DNA from: Tremella fuciformis
Lineage: Eukaryota; Basidiomycota; Tremellomycetes; Tremellales; Tremellaceae
DNA: 64,000 nucleotides
NCBI GenBank assembly: GCA_032768795.1
Contig: CP136497.1
Coordinates: forward strand, 560,501-624,500
Direction of reading: 5' to 3'
The notes under the pieces were generated by a model that searched no databases, had not been told where the DNA came from, and saw only the letters and a program-made list of their open reading frames with translations. Shown piece after piece: positions 31,621-45,774 of the stretch (its first letter is position 1; every line of letters starts with the position of its first letter). A program made the position numbers and the translations under genes.

Positions 31621-32157
31621 ATGGCACCCATGCGCACCCCCCGCTCGACGGCCAAATCGACCCCCTACACTGACTTTGGCGACCGGTCTTCGTCTCCTTT
31701 CTCGTCGCCCATGCCCCAGACCCCATCGTCCGACGGCGCCTCAGAATTCCAGGATGAGAAGCCAGACATCGTGCAGTCGGACGAGGAAATTCAAGTCGAC
31801 GAACTGGACGATGACGAGAAGCCTGATATCAGGGGTAACAAGGGGAAGACATCCAAGGCGAAGACGACCCCCAAGAAGAAGTCTACCGCTGCGCGAGCGG
31901 CCGGGGGTGCGGGGGGAGCAGGCAAGGGCGGCGCATGGACGGGAGAGGAGGACTGGAGGATGTTCCAGCTTCTACACCCCAAAGTCGCCAAACCGGATTG
32001 GAAGGCGATTGCGGAGCAGGTCGGGCGGGATGCCAAGGTGATACACCTACATTCACATTGATAGGAGTGAGTCGCTGACGAGCAGTCGTGTCAGAACCGC
32101 TATGCCGTGCTTGGCAAGAGACTGGAGCCAATGGTCAAAGGCATCAGTGGGCTGTGA
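31621..32157 (+). CDS. Small Myb/SANT-like DNA-binding protein
   Basis: About 160 residues in two exons (intron about 32038-32085). Residues 1-100 are Ser/Pro and acidic (DEEIQVDELDDDEKPDI) followed by a Lys-rich patch. The rest is a single Myb/SANT-like repeat: WTGEEDWRMFQLLHPKVAKP, DWKAIAEQVGRDAK and, after the intron, SCQNRYAVLGKRLEP. The tryptophan spacing and the QNRY helix suit DNA binding. TGA at 32155-32157. A short acidic tail-plus-Myb protein of this kind is seen in basidiomycetes; its targets are unknown. Confidence 0.78.
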
Positions 32158-32816
32158 GGGTCGAGAGGGGCTTGAGCATTGGGCAGACGAGCGATTGGGG
32201 GGCGACATGAATTGGGGCTGGTGGAAGTAGATGATGCACATGTGACGCTCGTCTTCAGAGCACTGATATCCTTCTCTTCTGGATGCTCGACGATGCTAGA
32301 GCTACCGGCTGGCCGGCCCGCTAGCCGGCTCACAGCTAGACAAGACGACGGGATCTGAAGAACCGGCGCCTGATTTCATTCGCCACTTAGCTTCCGCTGG
32401 CTCGCTCCATCCGCCCCAGCCAGCCTCTCGGACGTCCGCTCTAGTCGTCGCACGCCCCAACTGTCCTGTCAAGCATGCTCAGTTCACCGACGTCATACAT
32501 GAGACGCCGAGTCACGCCAACGCCCACCAGCTGCGTCATTGCAGATCCTCAACCCTGCAGGGGAACCCCCATAATTACCACTTTGGGTAAGTCCGATACC
32601 AGCAATGACGGTTGCCGAGGGGTCCCGCCGAGCAAAGTGAAACGAGCAGTGACGACATATGTTCGCGTTGGCACGCCAAGGTTACGTTTGCGTCGACACC
32701 GAGATGGGCCATGGAGGGATATATAACCCCCCCAAGGCGCTCGGTCGCTTCTTCCAACCACATCTCTACTCGAACTACTCTCCCACACCCCACCAACAAC
32801 CACACCAACAGCAACA
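32158..32816 (+). promoter_or_regulatory. Stress-type promoter of the HSP12-like gene
   Basis: The stretch up to the HSP12-like ATG has no gene. It contains stress-response-like elements AGGGG at 32559-32563 and 32618-32622 and a strong TATA box TATATAA at 32720-32726, about 90 bp before the start codon. The leader after it is C/A-rich (CCACACC, CAACAAC). AGGGG/CCCCT is the Msn2/4 site in yeast; use here is inferred. Confidence 0.55.
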
Positions 32817-33287
32817 ATGGCCGACGCTGTGAGTGTCCCTCCCCTTCAGCTCTATCCTCTTCCCACTTCATCATATCATGTTCATCTGGTCGACTGGCCT
32901 CCTCGTTCCCACGCGCACGCTGGCACCACCCGTCCATACTACCAACCACATCGCTGCACCTTCCTCCTAGCGTTTCTTTTGAGCCACCACTGACAGACAG
33001 GGACGCGAATCCCTCACCGACAAGGTCACCTCGGCCGCCAAGCCCGACTCTGAGAAGTCCTACGTCGAGCAGGCTTCCGACTTTGTCAAGGGCAAGCTTG
33101 ACGCGTGAGCATTCTTACTTTCCTTTCTTGCTCCTCGCTGACGTCTAGCGCCGCCTCGGTCGTCCAGCCCCAGGAGGAGAAGTCAACCACCCAGAAGATC
33201 GGCGACTCTCGTGAGTCGTCCCCCTCCTTCATTGCCTTCTGCTTACCCTCAGTCACCGGTGACAACCGCAACAAGGACGTCGCCTAA
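32817..33287 (+). CDS. HSP12: Hsp12/Wh11-type small stress protein
   Basis: Small hydrophilic stress protein of the Hsp9/Hsp12 family, which is unfolded in solution, becomes helical at membranes and protects them during heat, osmotic and stationary-phase stress. Exon 1 is only 12 bases (MADA). After the first intron the protein continues with GRESLTDKVTSAAKPDSEKS and YVEQASDFVKGKLDAAASVV, matching the family's two helices. Then follow QPQEEKSTTQKIGDS and, after the last intron (about 33210-33253), LTGDNRNKDVA. Three introns, about 70 residues, TAA at 33285-33287. The promoter in front carries stress-type motifs and a TATA box. Confidence 0.9.
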
Positions 33288-33427
33288 TCCGCGAGTCGAC
33301 AGGCCTTTGTGGCGACATTATGTATAGCTAGTCAGAAGATGACGGGATGCATCCCTTTACAACAGGACCGCTGGTCGAGGCAACAACATCAATCTAATAC
33401 TGACTCGCTCAGTAGCCTGCTGACTCG

Positions 33428-34887
33428 CTATAGCCATGTCCACAACTGCGTGTCCAGCACCTGGACCTGGTCTTCTTCACTTCCGTAGAAGCACCAGCTA
33501 ACCAAGTGACAATCATCCCCTGCTCGTTTGCCAACATGCACTTGCCGATCTGACATCCCTCGCCATGCTTTTACCAACTCGGTATCCTGATGTAGACCCC
33601 ACACCCAGCCCTCGGTCACATCGCTCCCTTGCTCAGCAAGGACTCGATCCATCGCTGCGAGAGCCGAGCCGAGGTCATCCGGAGCGAGATTGTACACGAA
33701 CGTGATCAAAAACTGCGGGCCGACCTGAGCAGTGTGCACGGAGAAGAGGATGATGCTGTCCTCTACATCGACCTCGCTTGGCGCGCCTGTCGATCGCCGA
33801 GAAAGACGTATACCAAAAGGCTGTGGTCCGGCCTTTCGCCAAGCAGGTTGAGGGCCATAGTTCCCCCTAACCGCTGCGAATGTCAAGATGCCCGTCGAAG
33901 CGGGGTCCGGGGCGAATCCCGAGTGCACCGAAGTGTCGGTGGCCTGTACGCGTTGTCGCGCAGCACGAGAGAGGAGTTCCGTCACGGCCGGCATGTCGTC
34001 TTCGTATAGCGTTGTCCACTTGCTCTCCCCTCGGGCCACGTCTGGAGGAGCAGGAGCAGAAGGCTTGATACGCCAGACGAGCTCGTCTTGCCATACCTCC
34101 CTCGCCTCCCAGCCGGGCTGCTCAAGACCAACCGTACACCGGCGATAGAAGTCGGTACCGATATCGCTCGTCAACAGCATCCCCGCAGCTGGTGGAAAAT
34201 ATCGGCTCTCTTCGCCTGTCGGTCGGGCGGGTGGCGACCCCCATTGGGCTGTAGGAAACGGAGGCAGGCGAGTTTGGTCGCCGAGGACATAGTGCAGTAG
34301 ACGGAGCATGTGGGTGGCATAACCGTTTCCTGTTCTCAGCCAACTGGTCCAAGGTAATCTGAGAGGGCTCACGCTGTAGCTCGGGAGGCGTGACGACGTA
34401 TACGACCCCATAGTAGTATACGTCCTCGACGACGTCGGACCCTTTGCGCTTCATGAGCGCTTTTATGCGGTGGCTGCTGTCAGCCTCGGCCCCGCTTCCT
34501 GTGTGATGATCTGAGACGTACATCTCGCAAGCCGAGTAGAAGGCGCCGTGTGGGTCAGCACGATTCACCAGTACCCTGCGTCTCAGCATCTCTCAATGTA
34601 GGGCAAGTGGGCGCACCAGATGGTATCGCCGTTATTCTCGGCCCAGCCTCCGTGAGCTTGCTCCTCATCTGCAATGCCCACATAAGCCTATCGTCAGTAC
34701 TTGCACAGAATGCGCAATAGGGACACACGTCGAATGTCAGCCCGAAGGACCAGATCTTGTATGCGACCCGGTGGAAATCGAGGATCTGCCCTTCGTTCGC
34801 CCGCACCAAGGTGAGGTCTCGCAGAGGAACAGGATCCGCGGCCGGGGTGGGCAGGCGTGAAGTCGGGTCGATAATGGTGTTGGGCAT
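33428..34887 (-). CDS. LYC1-like GNAT N-acetyltransferase
   Basis: Protein of the LYC1 family; in Yarrowia LYC1 is the lysine N6-acetyltransferase of lysine breakdown. The N-terminal exon (LRDLTLVRANEGQILDFHRV) is followed by short exons with FYSACEMYVSD and DVYYYGVVYVVTPPELQR. The acetyl-CoA-binding helix NGYATHMLRLLHYVLGDQ lies just after the intron at about 34337-34373. The long last exon matches the C-terminal region of the family (GSESDIG-type SDIGTDFYRRC, then a beta-rich half ending VLDTQLWTWL). At least three introns in the first 500 bp; edges near 34650-34750 are not certain. TGA near 33428. Convergent with the HSP12-like gene. Confidence 0.78.
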
Positions 34888-35621
34888 TATGGTTATCAGA
34901 TTGTTGTATGAGCTCAGACCAGGAGAGATGAGAGTCTGCGAGGGTGATCAGAGTATAAGAGTGAGTCTCGATGCCTGGCCTCCTTTCTCCTCCCCGTCAC
35001 TCTGATGAGCGATGCGAGGCGAAGGGTGATGCTCGACCAGGGGCACGGGGACGTCATCAACTCCCTTTGACTTGGGCCATCGCACCGATGATTTGTCCGA
35101 CTGGCCGTATGCCAGCATGCATAGTTGGCCTTGCCTCGCTGAGCCTCCGCTGCTTGCAGCCTGACCTCACTGGCACTTTGTATAGGAGGGATTGATGGAT
35201 CACGTGACGGGAGGAAAGGGGTCTTAGGGCACAGGACGCACGATGATGAGACCTCATCCTATCATTCATCGCCGTCTCGTGCAAGCCTCAGATCAGCGCT
35301 CCGTCCGGCCCACCCCGCAGCTGTGAGGAGGGCTTCTTGTAGAGCTTCTTGTAGCCGCTTCGCTCGTTCCCGCCCAAGCGGGCCCATGCAGCTCTATCCG
35401 CCACATCCCAGACGAGACGGAGATAGGGAGGTGCGCAAGGAATTTGCCACCCGTCCACCGCCGGCTCGGACGCGTCAAAATGACCGCGTGACGCGTCTCT
35501 CCGACGGAGCTCGGTCCACCTTGACATTTCTCCTCCACCTCTGACATCTTCTCGAGCAACTGCAAGACGAAGCTCTACAGCGCGGACAACTTGGACTCGG
35601 CACAAAACTCAGACTACAACG
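34888..35621. other. Divergent intergenic region; one doubtful small ORF
   Basis: About 730 bp between the LYC1-like and Duo1 starts. A minus-strand frame at 35288-35605 (105 codons, Arg/Ala-rich) is open but has no family signature and starts 17 bp from the Duo1 ATG, so I do not call it a gene. Promoters and leaders of the neighbours must lie here. Confidence 0.45.
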
Positions 35622-36787
35622 ATGGACTCGCCCCTCCTGCCGACATTCCGGCGCCCAATAGTCGCAGACGACGACCCCTCCGCGCTCCTCGCGGACCTCT
35701 CGCTCGCCTCGGCCTCTTCGCCCCTCCCATCAGGCAGCCACAGCTCGTCCTCGCACCACCCCAGCTCTTACTCACACACATCACAGGCCGAAGATGAAGA
35801 GGCGACGCCGGTCAAACCAAAGCCGAAACCTCGCTTCAGCCTCTTCGCCCAGCCCTCCCAGGCCCAAGCGGGCTCGTCCAACTTGTACACATCGGCACGG
35901 CACCACACTCAGCCTCAGCACGCCGAGGCGGAGGAGGACGAAGAGCACGGCGTGGCAAGCGGCGAGGAAGAGCAAGAGCAGGCTGCTGGGCCAGGCCCGG
36001 CGCGCGAGCTGCGAGGTGCAGAGAGGGACGAGAAGCTTCGTGAAGGCCTGTATGAGCTGCGCAGGATGAACGAGGTGTTCGATTCGTTCTTGTCCGCTCT
36101 GGAAGCTGCGCGGGGTCATAACGAGGTAGGTCCAGCGTCTCCTGGTGCCAGACGACCTTATGGGTGGGTAAGGCTGATCTCAGCGACTGGCGGAACGGGT
36201 GCAGCAGACGTCCAACCTCCTCGACCAGTATACGGCCATCATGGGTCAGGCCGAGCATACACAACGACTCGTCAATAATCCCTTATGGACAGGAGCAGAA
36301 GATGTGAGTTGACCGTATCGGAGCGACTCGGAGTGGGTGCTGAGACGATGTAGGACGCCGCGGCTGTCGCAGCTGAGCAAGCGGCCAAGGAGGCTTTGCT
36401 TCGACGTCAAGCAGAAGAAGCGGAGGCGGCTCGTCAGCGGGCGGAAGCCATCAGGCAGGCGGAGGAACAGAGGGCAGCGCGGGCTGCTGCGGCCGCGTCG
36501 GGCTCGCGGGGCGGTCCGAGGGGTCGAGGAGCACCCATCGGGAGAGGTGTGCCAGTTGGCACAAGGGGACGAGGGGGTGAGTTATCCTCGTGTTCATGGA
36601 CCGGTATGGCTGACGTGCAGGTGCCGCTCTGAACAGTCGACAGAGCTTACTGCCTACCGCCGTCAAGCGAGCTCCCTCTGCGTCCAGCGGCACAAAAACT
36701 ACCTCTTCGGCGAGCAGCGGGTTGGGAGGGCAATATGCCAATGTTCGGAGTAGCGGGTACGGCCCCGGCGGTCGGAGAGTGACGTGA
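35622..36787 (+). CDS. DUO1: DASH complex subunit Duo1
   Basis: Subunit of the DASH/Dam1 ring, which ties kinetochores to spindle microtubules in fungi. The Duo1 core is the helical stretch LREGLYELRRMNEVFDSFLS-ALEAARGHNE, continued after the intron at about 36127-36181 as RLAERVQQTSNLLDQYTAIM and LVNNPLWTGAED. In front is a long Ser/Glu-rich leader; behind is a Glu/Ala/Arg helix (EQAAKEALLRRQAEEAEAAR) and a Gly/Arg-rich tail likely to bind microtubules. Introns also lie at about 36301-36353 and 36577-36620. TGA at 36785-36787. It is convergent with the homeodomain gene; the 3' ends are about 30 bp apart. Confidence 0.87.
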
Positions 36788-36815
36788 TCTAGCGGCGGGG
36801 GATAGATGCATCTAG

Positions 36816-38528
36816 CTATTGATGTACGCATACGTCCCTCACTTCTTTGCCCAGCTCGGAGTCGCGGAACTTGCGCAACCCCTCGACGAGCTCTCTGTCT
36901 TCTTCGGAGAGTGTGGACCGCCGCTTTCTCGGACTGTCGGGCGGCTCGGATTGCAACAAGCTGATCTTGCGCTTCAGCAGCGAGGCGAATGGCCGCACGG
37001 GATCGGACACCTCTGGTGCTGCTCATCAGCTTCATGCTGTATACTGTTCAGCAGGGCCGAACTCACAGGTCGTTGGAGCGAAGGGGAACATGTCACCTGA
37101 CTTCGCCGCTGGCGCTCGCTTCTCCACTCCTTCTCGTTTCGCCAGCCCGCTGATGATGAATCTGCCCTCGGCGTCCACTGCGGGTTGACATTTCGGAAAG
37201 GTCATGCGGGCGAGGGAGATGAGTTCGACGGGATTCAGCAGTCTGTCAACCGACTGCGAAGCTGACCCTTCGCCTGTAGGTGTGTATGCCTTGCTGTCGT
37301 CATCCGGCTCGTCCTGAGCCATCGCCGAGTGATTAGCCTGTCCACCCTCATTCTGTGCCTGCGCGCCTGCTGTTACTGCCGCCAGGTGTTCTTGGTCCTG
37401 CGGATCCTGGGTCGCCACCGCTTGTGACCCGTCCGGCTGCTGTCCTCCCACCGATCCCTGTGTCATCGATGCGTCGCCCAATTCGTCCGCGTCTGATGCA
37501 TCGGGTGGCGGCCGAGAGAAGCGGGTAGCGTAGGAAGCGTACAAATCGGTCTGGGTGACGCCGGTCGATGATTCGCCTTGCTGAAAGTTGTTCAAGAGCC
37601 TGTCATGAGTCCCGCTGCTGAGATCCTCAACGATAGAGCCCCTCACCAGCTGCCGGCTCGCAATGGTTCCACCAGGCCGTCAATGCCGGAAGTGAAAGCC
37701 TGCCCTCCCTGCTGACCGTCCTCCTTCTCTTTCAAGCCCTTCAGGACGTAGTCGCCGTCGTCTTTCGCCATTTCGCACCCAGGGAAGGTGGCGCATGCGA
37801 GCTGAACCAGCTCTTGCCCTCCCAGGAGTGGCGTGGAATGCGAATACGGGTCAAATCGTTGGCGATACGAGTTGTACATGTTTAGCTGCGATACGGAGGA
37901 CGTTTGCGGCGCGACGCGATAGGCGATCTGCAGCCTGTGAATCAGTCCCATTTACAAGGAGAATTTCCGCATGGCCGCACTCACCATCCGCTGGCTCGGC
38001 CCGGCTCTTGCATCGACTCCATCCCTTCTAGTCCACGTAGCTTGTGCCGCCTCTGTCTGAAGTACTCCCGTATCTTCGACCATGGCCGCCCTGTCTTCTC
38101 GGCCAAGGCCTCATATTCCTCCTTGCTGGGATTCGGGTTGCGCGCATAGGCCTCGCGGAGTATGGCAATCTGCTCCGAGTTGCTCAATGCCGAGTTGACC
38201 GACTGGGTGTATGGGACGTACGAAGTCCGATATACGTCGACGGACGCTGAGGACTGATGCGGACCAAGAGAGCTGACATGTGATGGGCCTGCGGCTGCTT
38301 GACCATTCTGTGCTGCTACGGCCGCCGCTGCTGCCGCTGCGTGGATGGCCTGGGCCGCCTCTGCCTCTGCGGCCTTGGAGAACTGAATCGGTGAGGCGGG
38401 CGATGGGGACGGGAAATCGTCGGCATTGGCGGTCTGCAATCAGTCAAGGTGCTTCTGCGCGTCTCCTGCTGAGCGCTCACCTCGTCATCTGGGCCGTCGA
38501 GGGGCAGCTCTGCATACTTGTCTGCCAT
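36816..38528 (-). CDS. Homeodomain transcription factor with two repeated winged-helix-like segments
   Basis: The first exons (MADKYAELPLDGPDDE, ATG at 38526-38528) lead to an Ala-rich stretch and then a homeodomain. Its helices are SNSEQIAILREAYARNPNPS, EEYEALAEKTGRPWSKIREY and FRQRRHKLRG; the recognition helix has REYFRQRRHK where the classical form is WFQNRR. After it come two related segments: NMYNSYRQRF...GGQELVQLACATFPGCEM and DLYASYATRFS...LNPVELISLARMTFPKCQ. They faintly recall the RFX winged-helix (tyrosine-rich start, then a hydrophobic helix ending in FP), but I hold that as a weak guess. The last exon is Arg/Lys/Glu-rich (SPRKRRSTLSEEDREL). At least four introns. Nuclear regulator, targets unknown. 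Confidence 0.75.
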
Positions 38529-38808
38529 CTCTCGAGAACGTAACGAGGTGGACCTGCTGGGTGGAGGGAGAAGGGGGGGATGTTGGGAAGAAAACCTCAG
38601 AAATACGCTCTATTGGAGTAAGACCAGGCATGACGTGTTATACGCCACGTGCTCTTTATCAAAGATCTTCACCAGCGCACGAGCCTGTCGCCTGGAAATA
38701 ATGTTGGCGAGTCGCGCTGTCACGACGAGGCCTATAGACGCTTTACATCCATAGAGCATTCCCTCTCTTAATAGTCAGCAAAGCACCAAGACCGAAGAGG
38801 CAGTAGCT

Positions 38809-40625
<1,817 letters not shown>

Positions 40626-40890
40626 ACGCATCGGAGTGGCCGCTGGGCATGCTCCCAGACCAGTCACATAGACGTCCGCACGTAGTCATCTGACATGCAT
40701 GTGTTCGTAGTAGCAGCAGCAGGATTGAGGATTGGGCCCCGCTTTGTCTCATTACGCGTGATTCCTGGCCGGTAACCGGATGGCGAACTTGGTCTCTCTC
40801 TTCGCCTCGGCCGACCCGATTGCCATTATCCCATTTCTACTTGATCGTCCGTCCTCCTCATGACAGGCAGTGAATGAGGGGAGCAGCGCA

Positions 40891-43800
40891 ATGGAGGTGT
40901 ATCAGGCTTCTGACGGGGGCGTGCTCCAGCTCGACAAGGGCTTGAGCGACTACGACACGTACGTCCTCACCCCCGCCCTCTTGCCACTACCTCCCCCGCC
41001 CCCATGCTCTTACGCACCCGCAACGCTCACACGCAGGATCGAGGCCATCATCAACGAGATTGCCACGCTGGCTGATGTAGCGCCCGAGAATGCGCTGCTC
41101 TTCCTGGACGATGGCAGGGAGCTCAGGCAGTCGGTACTGCAGGAGCAATGGGAGCGCGGCGGCAAAGGGTCGCAATCGACGGTGCGTCATGCACGACTCT
41201 GCGCCTCTGCCCAATGCAGTATGCAGTATGCCGGTCGGGCTGATGCTCAGCCGCCCCGATCTGTATTGTACCTGTACAACCGGGAAACGTTCTGGACCGA
41301 CCCGGAACGATGGGCGGTCCAGTTCCAGGAGGATGTGCAGCTGCCGCCGCCGCTCGACCGTGAGTGGCCCCGTTACAGCCGGCCAAACGTACTGGTCGGG
41401 GATGGAGTAGTCGCTGATCCCAGTGACGACGGCCGACGAGCTGGCCGCAGCTCAGGAGCCCTTCGTAGTGGCATTCGATCACCTTTCTCATCTCCAATCC
41501 CTATTCCAGGCCCAGCACCGCGCGCTGCAGATCGCATATGCCAACCTCGCCCACCACCTCGCACCCATCTCGAGAGAGTTCCAGTCGTTCTCCCAACGTG
41601 CTCAAGCCGATTTGGCCAAGGAGGAAGCGCTCCTCCGGTCTACCGACCTGGATATGGCGCTCCTACCCAAGGTCGTGATTCACGAGGCGTTCTTGCGGAA
41701 GCGGAACAAGGCGAACGAAGAAGCGCCATTGGACAAGAGCGAGAGGAAGGAGCGCAAGACCATGGCTGAGTACGTAAAGAAGCCCAAGATGGAGCAGGTC
41801 CAGGAGTCCTGCAAGAAGAACCATGGTGAGGCTGCTTTACCTTTCTGCAGGGAATTCCCGCTGACCCAGATCAGAGGACCATGTTGCCCGCTTTGAGCAG
41901 ATCAGCGGCTTCATCTTGGATCTGCAGACGGAGAGTGATCAGGCGAGACAGGAGTCCGAGATGAGAGCGACAGAGGTGGCAGAAGAATTCTTGCAGAGCC
42001 TCGCAAGAATTGAAGAGACACTTGCTCGTGTCGAGCATCTTCTGGCCAGCCCGATGGGGGACGTGGAGCAAGGTGAGCTGGTCGACCTTGCAATTCTAAA
42101 ACGTGGCTCATGGCAGATCTCATCGAGCTGGATACGGCAATGAGAGACGACCTGACGGCCTTGACCGGAGTCAAGAATAGTTTCACGCACGATGTCCACC
42201 TGCACTTGCGCAAAGTTGCCGTCTTTCAGTCTCGAATAGCCGAGATAGTCCAGCCTCTCATCGTCCTCGACGGTGATCTCAAGTCCAAGAATGGCTTTCC
42301 ACATCTTACTCGACTACATCAGCTTCCGTTTGCTTATGCGACTGCAGTCATGGAAGTCGTACGGCGCAAAGAGTTTGCGGACTTTCTAGGCCAGTGGGCT
42401 GCTGTGCTTGGAGAAACGCTTGGCCGGCTGGTCCACAAGGAGAGGAGCCGGCGCAAGGTGGTCAAGCAAGAAGTGCTGGACAACCTGCCGTGGGTGGTAC
42501 CGGCTCTGGAGGAGAGCATGACCCCGGTGGCAGACTTGAGGTTCAACGGGGGTGCAGATAGTCTGCAGGTCTGGGAGATTGGAAGAGCCCAGATTGATGG
42601 CAAGTCTCGTTCGCCCGTCGAAGGCAGAGCTGACGGCCAGAATTGCTGGCTTTCGCTGAAGGCCTACGGAATGATCCCGACGTGGCCGGCTTGATCGCCA
42701 ACTCTGGTGAAGACCCCACGGCTGCCCTGCAGCAGGCCATCTTAGCCTTGCGAGCCGAGATGGACGCGGTCCAAGGAGATCTGGGGAATGAGGTCGAAAT
42801 ATCAGGTGAATTGACCTTTGCGTTGCCCTTGTTGTGCTAACAGACCAGTCAGGCAAGGCCTCGAGGACATGCGTAAAGGCGGCGCGAACGGTCACATGCA
42901 GACACTAAGCCAGGCGGATCACCAGCGCATTTTGCAGACTCTGCAAGATGACTACATCCTACAGTTGGCCGAAGTCGAGCAGCGTGAGCTAGCTTTGCAA
43001 ATGCGCCAAGGGGAACTTCAAGACGAGCTCGTCCGCCTTCGGACCGACCTTGCCGACGAGATGCTTGCAAGACAAACACTGTCGGCCGAGCTCGAAGAAC
43101 GTGCCCAGCAGCACCAGGACGATCAGACGGATCTCACCACGGCTTTGCAGGCAGAGATGGCTCAGGAGAAAGACCGGGCGCAGGATCTCGGTGTTCGCCT
43201 GCAAGAGGCTCTTCTCGACATAGATGGTCTACGCAATGCCGAGCAAACCCTTCTCAATCAGCTGCAAGCCATGCAGGAAGACCGTTCGCGCAACCTGCAG
43301 ACGCTCAGTGAGGCTCAAAGCACTTCGAGAGGTCTCGAGTCCCAGCTAGCCGGACTCCGTGCAGAACTCGAGGCGACAAGCAAGCAGCTGTCGGACGCAC
43401 GTCAAGAGCGAGATGTGGCTCTCCGCAATCAGTCTGCCGAAGCAGAAAAGATGATGCGCGACCACATTGCAGAGGCTGATGGCGACCGAGCAGTGCTTGA
43501 GCATCAAAATCTCACACTGTCTAAGCAGCTCGAGGATCTGAAGCGCGAGATGGAGGAGAAGCTGTCAGCCGCGCGCAACACATCGACACGACAGCTGGAC
43601 GGGCTCCGGGCCGAGCTGCAATTCACAAAGGCGCAACTCAAAGAGGCGCAAAGACGGGAGACTGTGCTCGTTGACGAGCTTGCCATGGCGAAAGACAACG
43701 CCAGCGTCATCACTCAGGAGAACAACCATCAAACGGACGTCAGTCGAGATGCAGTCGCCCTGGCGCGTAGATATCACGAAACTTGCCAGCGACTTCTTAC

Positions 43801-45525
43801 GACTATCAACGCGAGCGCGACTGTCTCGGGTACGGCTTCGACCATTATTGCCCGTCCCAAAACGCCGCCGAGCGGAGTGCCAAGCTTGAGCGAAGATATG
43901 CGGGAGAGCATCCTTGTCAAGAGCTTGGCACCAGCCGCTTCCTTCGACTTGACCGTGTTCTCGGATACCGTTATGAGGACCATCAACGTTGCTCGAAAGT
44001 ACTTCAAGAGCTACAAGCAATACAGGGATGTGGCGAGAAACAAGCTGTCTTTCAACACTTTCGCCAAGGGTGACCTGGTCAGTGTACCTGTTGGGCGAAT
44101 TCTGGCATTCGCTGACCAATAGGCGCTCTTCTTACCTACCCGCAATGCCGCTAACAAACCATGGGCCGCTTTCAACCGTCAGCTGACACCAAAGCTTGGC
44201 AGAATTTCAGCTGATTAGCAGAAAGCGCTCCTCACAACTTCCTGAAGGTCACACCAGCTATCCGGGAGCAGTTGAGCGGGCGAGAGTGGTGGATCGCCCG
44301 AGTGATCAAGACCGACGAGGCCGTCGCTACAGGGGATGTGAGTGCTCAGATGTTCTCGCATAGTCTGCGCGGCTGACTCCAGTCTCCGGACACCAATCCG
44401 TTTGGACTGGCTGAGGGCATCCGCTATTATGTACACACGGTTGAGGAGTACGAGCCCCGTATCATCCCTCTTCCTAGACGGGCGACGATGGATGGGTCTT
44501 CCAAGGGCCGGAACACGTCTCCTTCCCAGATTAACGGACCAAACGCGCTGGGCACATCTCCAAGCCGACCGACAAAGCCGCGCCGGACCGTGAGCGAAAC
44601 GGTCACTTCTCCGCCGATTGGAGATGAGTCCTCGCCCTCAGATGGACAGGATGATCCGGCACCACCGCCGATCAGAGGCGGCATGACACCACAAGGCCAG
44701 CTTTCTGCAAACGCTTCGACGTCCGCTCCCATCTCTGTGACCACGCAGCCCACGGAGACAGACGCGACCGTATCAAGCCCGGCAAAAGCGCCTTCAAAGC
44801 TGTCCACCGTGCTCGAGGGCACAACTCCGAATGCTTCTCTTGTATCTGTCCCTGCACCGGCACCGCCCCGAAATGCCTTGTCGCCAAAGCCAGAGGCGAT
44901 TCCGCGTAATATCTCTGCGTCTCGGCTGCCCCGTGTGCCCTCTGACACACGGATGCCTTCCTCCAGGCCTTTCTCTGCAACGCCTCCACGCGACACCCCT
45001 CTCTTCCAGCCTTCGTCATACGGCAGGTCCGTATCGATATCCTCCTCATTCTCAGGCAACGCCCTCGCCTCTCATGCCCTGGGCAAGACCACCCCTGCGC
45101 CAGCAATGGCCACGACCAGCTCCAACTCTGACACGGAACCTATCTTCCCGCAAGCGCGAAAACGGTCATCCATCGGTTCCATCCCCTCCGGCTTCAGTCC
45201 GGGGTCACTGGAGGCAGATCACCGCCCCAGTCCTCTGCGCAGTGGGGAAGTCCTGCCTCTGCCCACCTCCACCGGCCTCTCGCCCAGCGAGCGGAGCAAC
45301 TCTGGCTCGGCGTCCCCTGGAGGTGGAGCGGGAACGGATTTTACTCCTGGCCAGAGCCCCGGTCAAGGTGCTCTGACAGCCGCCAGCAAGCTCATTCGCG
45401 GACTCAGCATGCGTAAACGAACTTCGAGCGGTCTCGTAGGCGTGCCAGGCGACGGCAAGGATGGCAAGGAGAGACCAAGCGCCATGGATATCCTGAAGCG
45501 CTTCGACGCAGGCGGGTCTGCGTGA
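40891..45525 (+). CDS. ATG11: Autophagy scaffold Atg11
   Basis: Scaffold of selective autophagy (FIP200-related) that bridges cargo receptors and the Atg1 kinase. The N-terminus (MEVYQASDGG, RIEAIINEIATLADVAPENA) has the ubiquitin-like start of the family. Next is the Atg17-like helical region (FDHLSHLQSLFQAQHRALQI; KVVIHEAFLRKRNKANEEAP; VFQSRIAEIVQPLIVLDGDL). A long coiled coil runs from about 42880 to 43790. Last comes the C-terminal Atg11/claw domain (FLKVTPAIREQLSGREWWIA, then GLAEGIRYYVHTVEEYEP) followed by about 340 Ser/Pro-rich residues to 45525. About eleven introns. ATG at 40891 is preferred over an in-frame one at 40870 because it starts the conserved part. It follows SerRS on the same strand after 265 bp. 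Confidence 0.87.
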
Positions 45526-45774
45526 TCACAAATTAGCAAGCTAGCTACATACAATAGTCATCACACGATTAGACATTTTCTTCTGTCTGCTGCTTACTTC
45601 TCCCTGCTTTGCCTGGTCGACGAACTGCTACGAGCATACGCACAATGCATGGTTTGATGTGTTGTCGGTCCTGATGTATATGCAATGCGGTGGTCTATGT
45701 GAATACAGTGAATGAAGCAGTCAATGTGTTTTATTTATGTACAATGGGTCGGGAATGGTCGTTCAGGCAGTCAG

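Noticed and set aside
35288..35605. 105-codon minus-strand ORF
   Set aside because: No family signature and its ATG is 17 bp from the Duo1 start; could be real but not supported.
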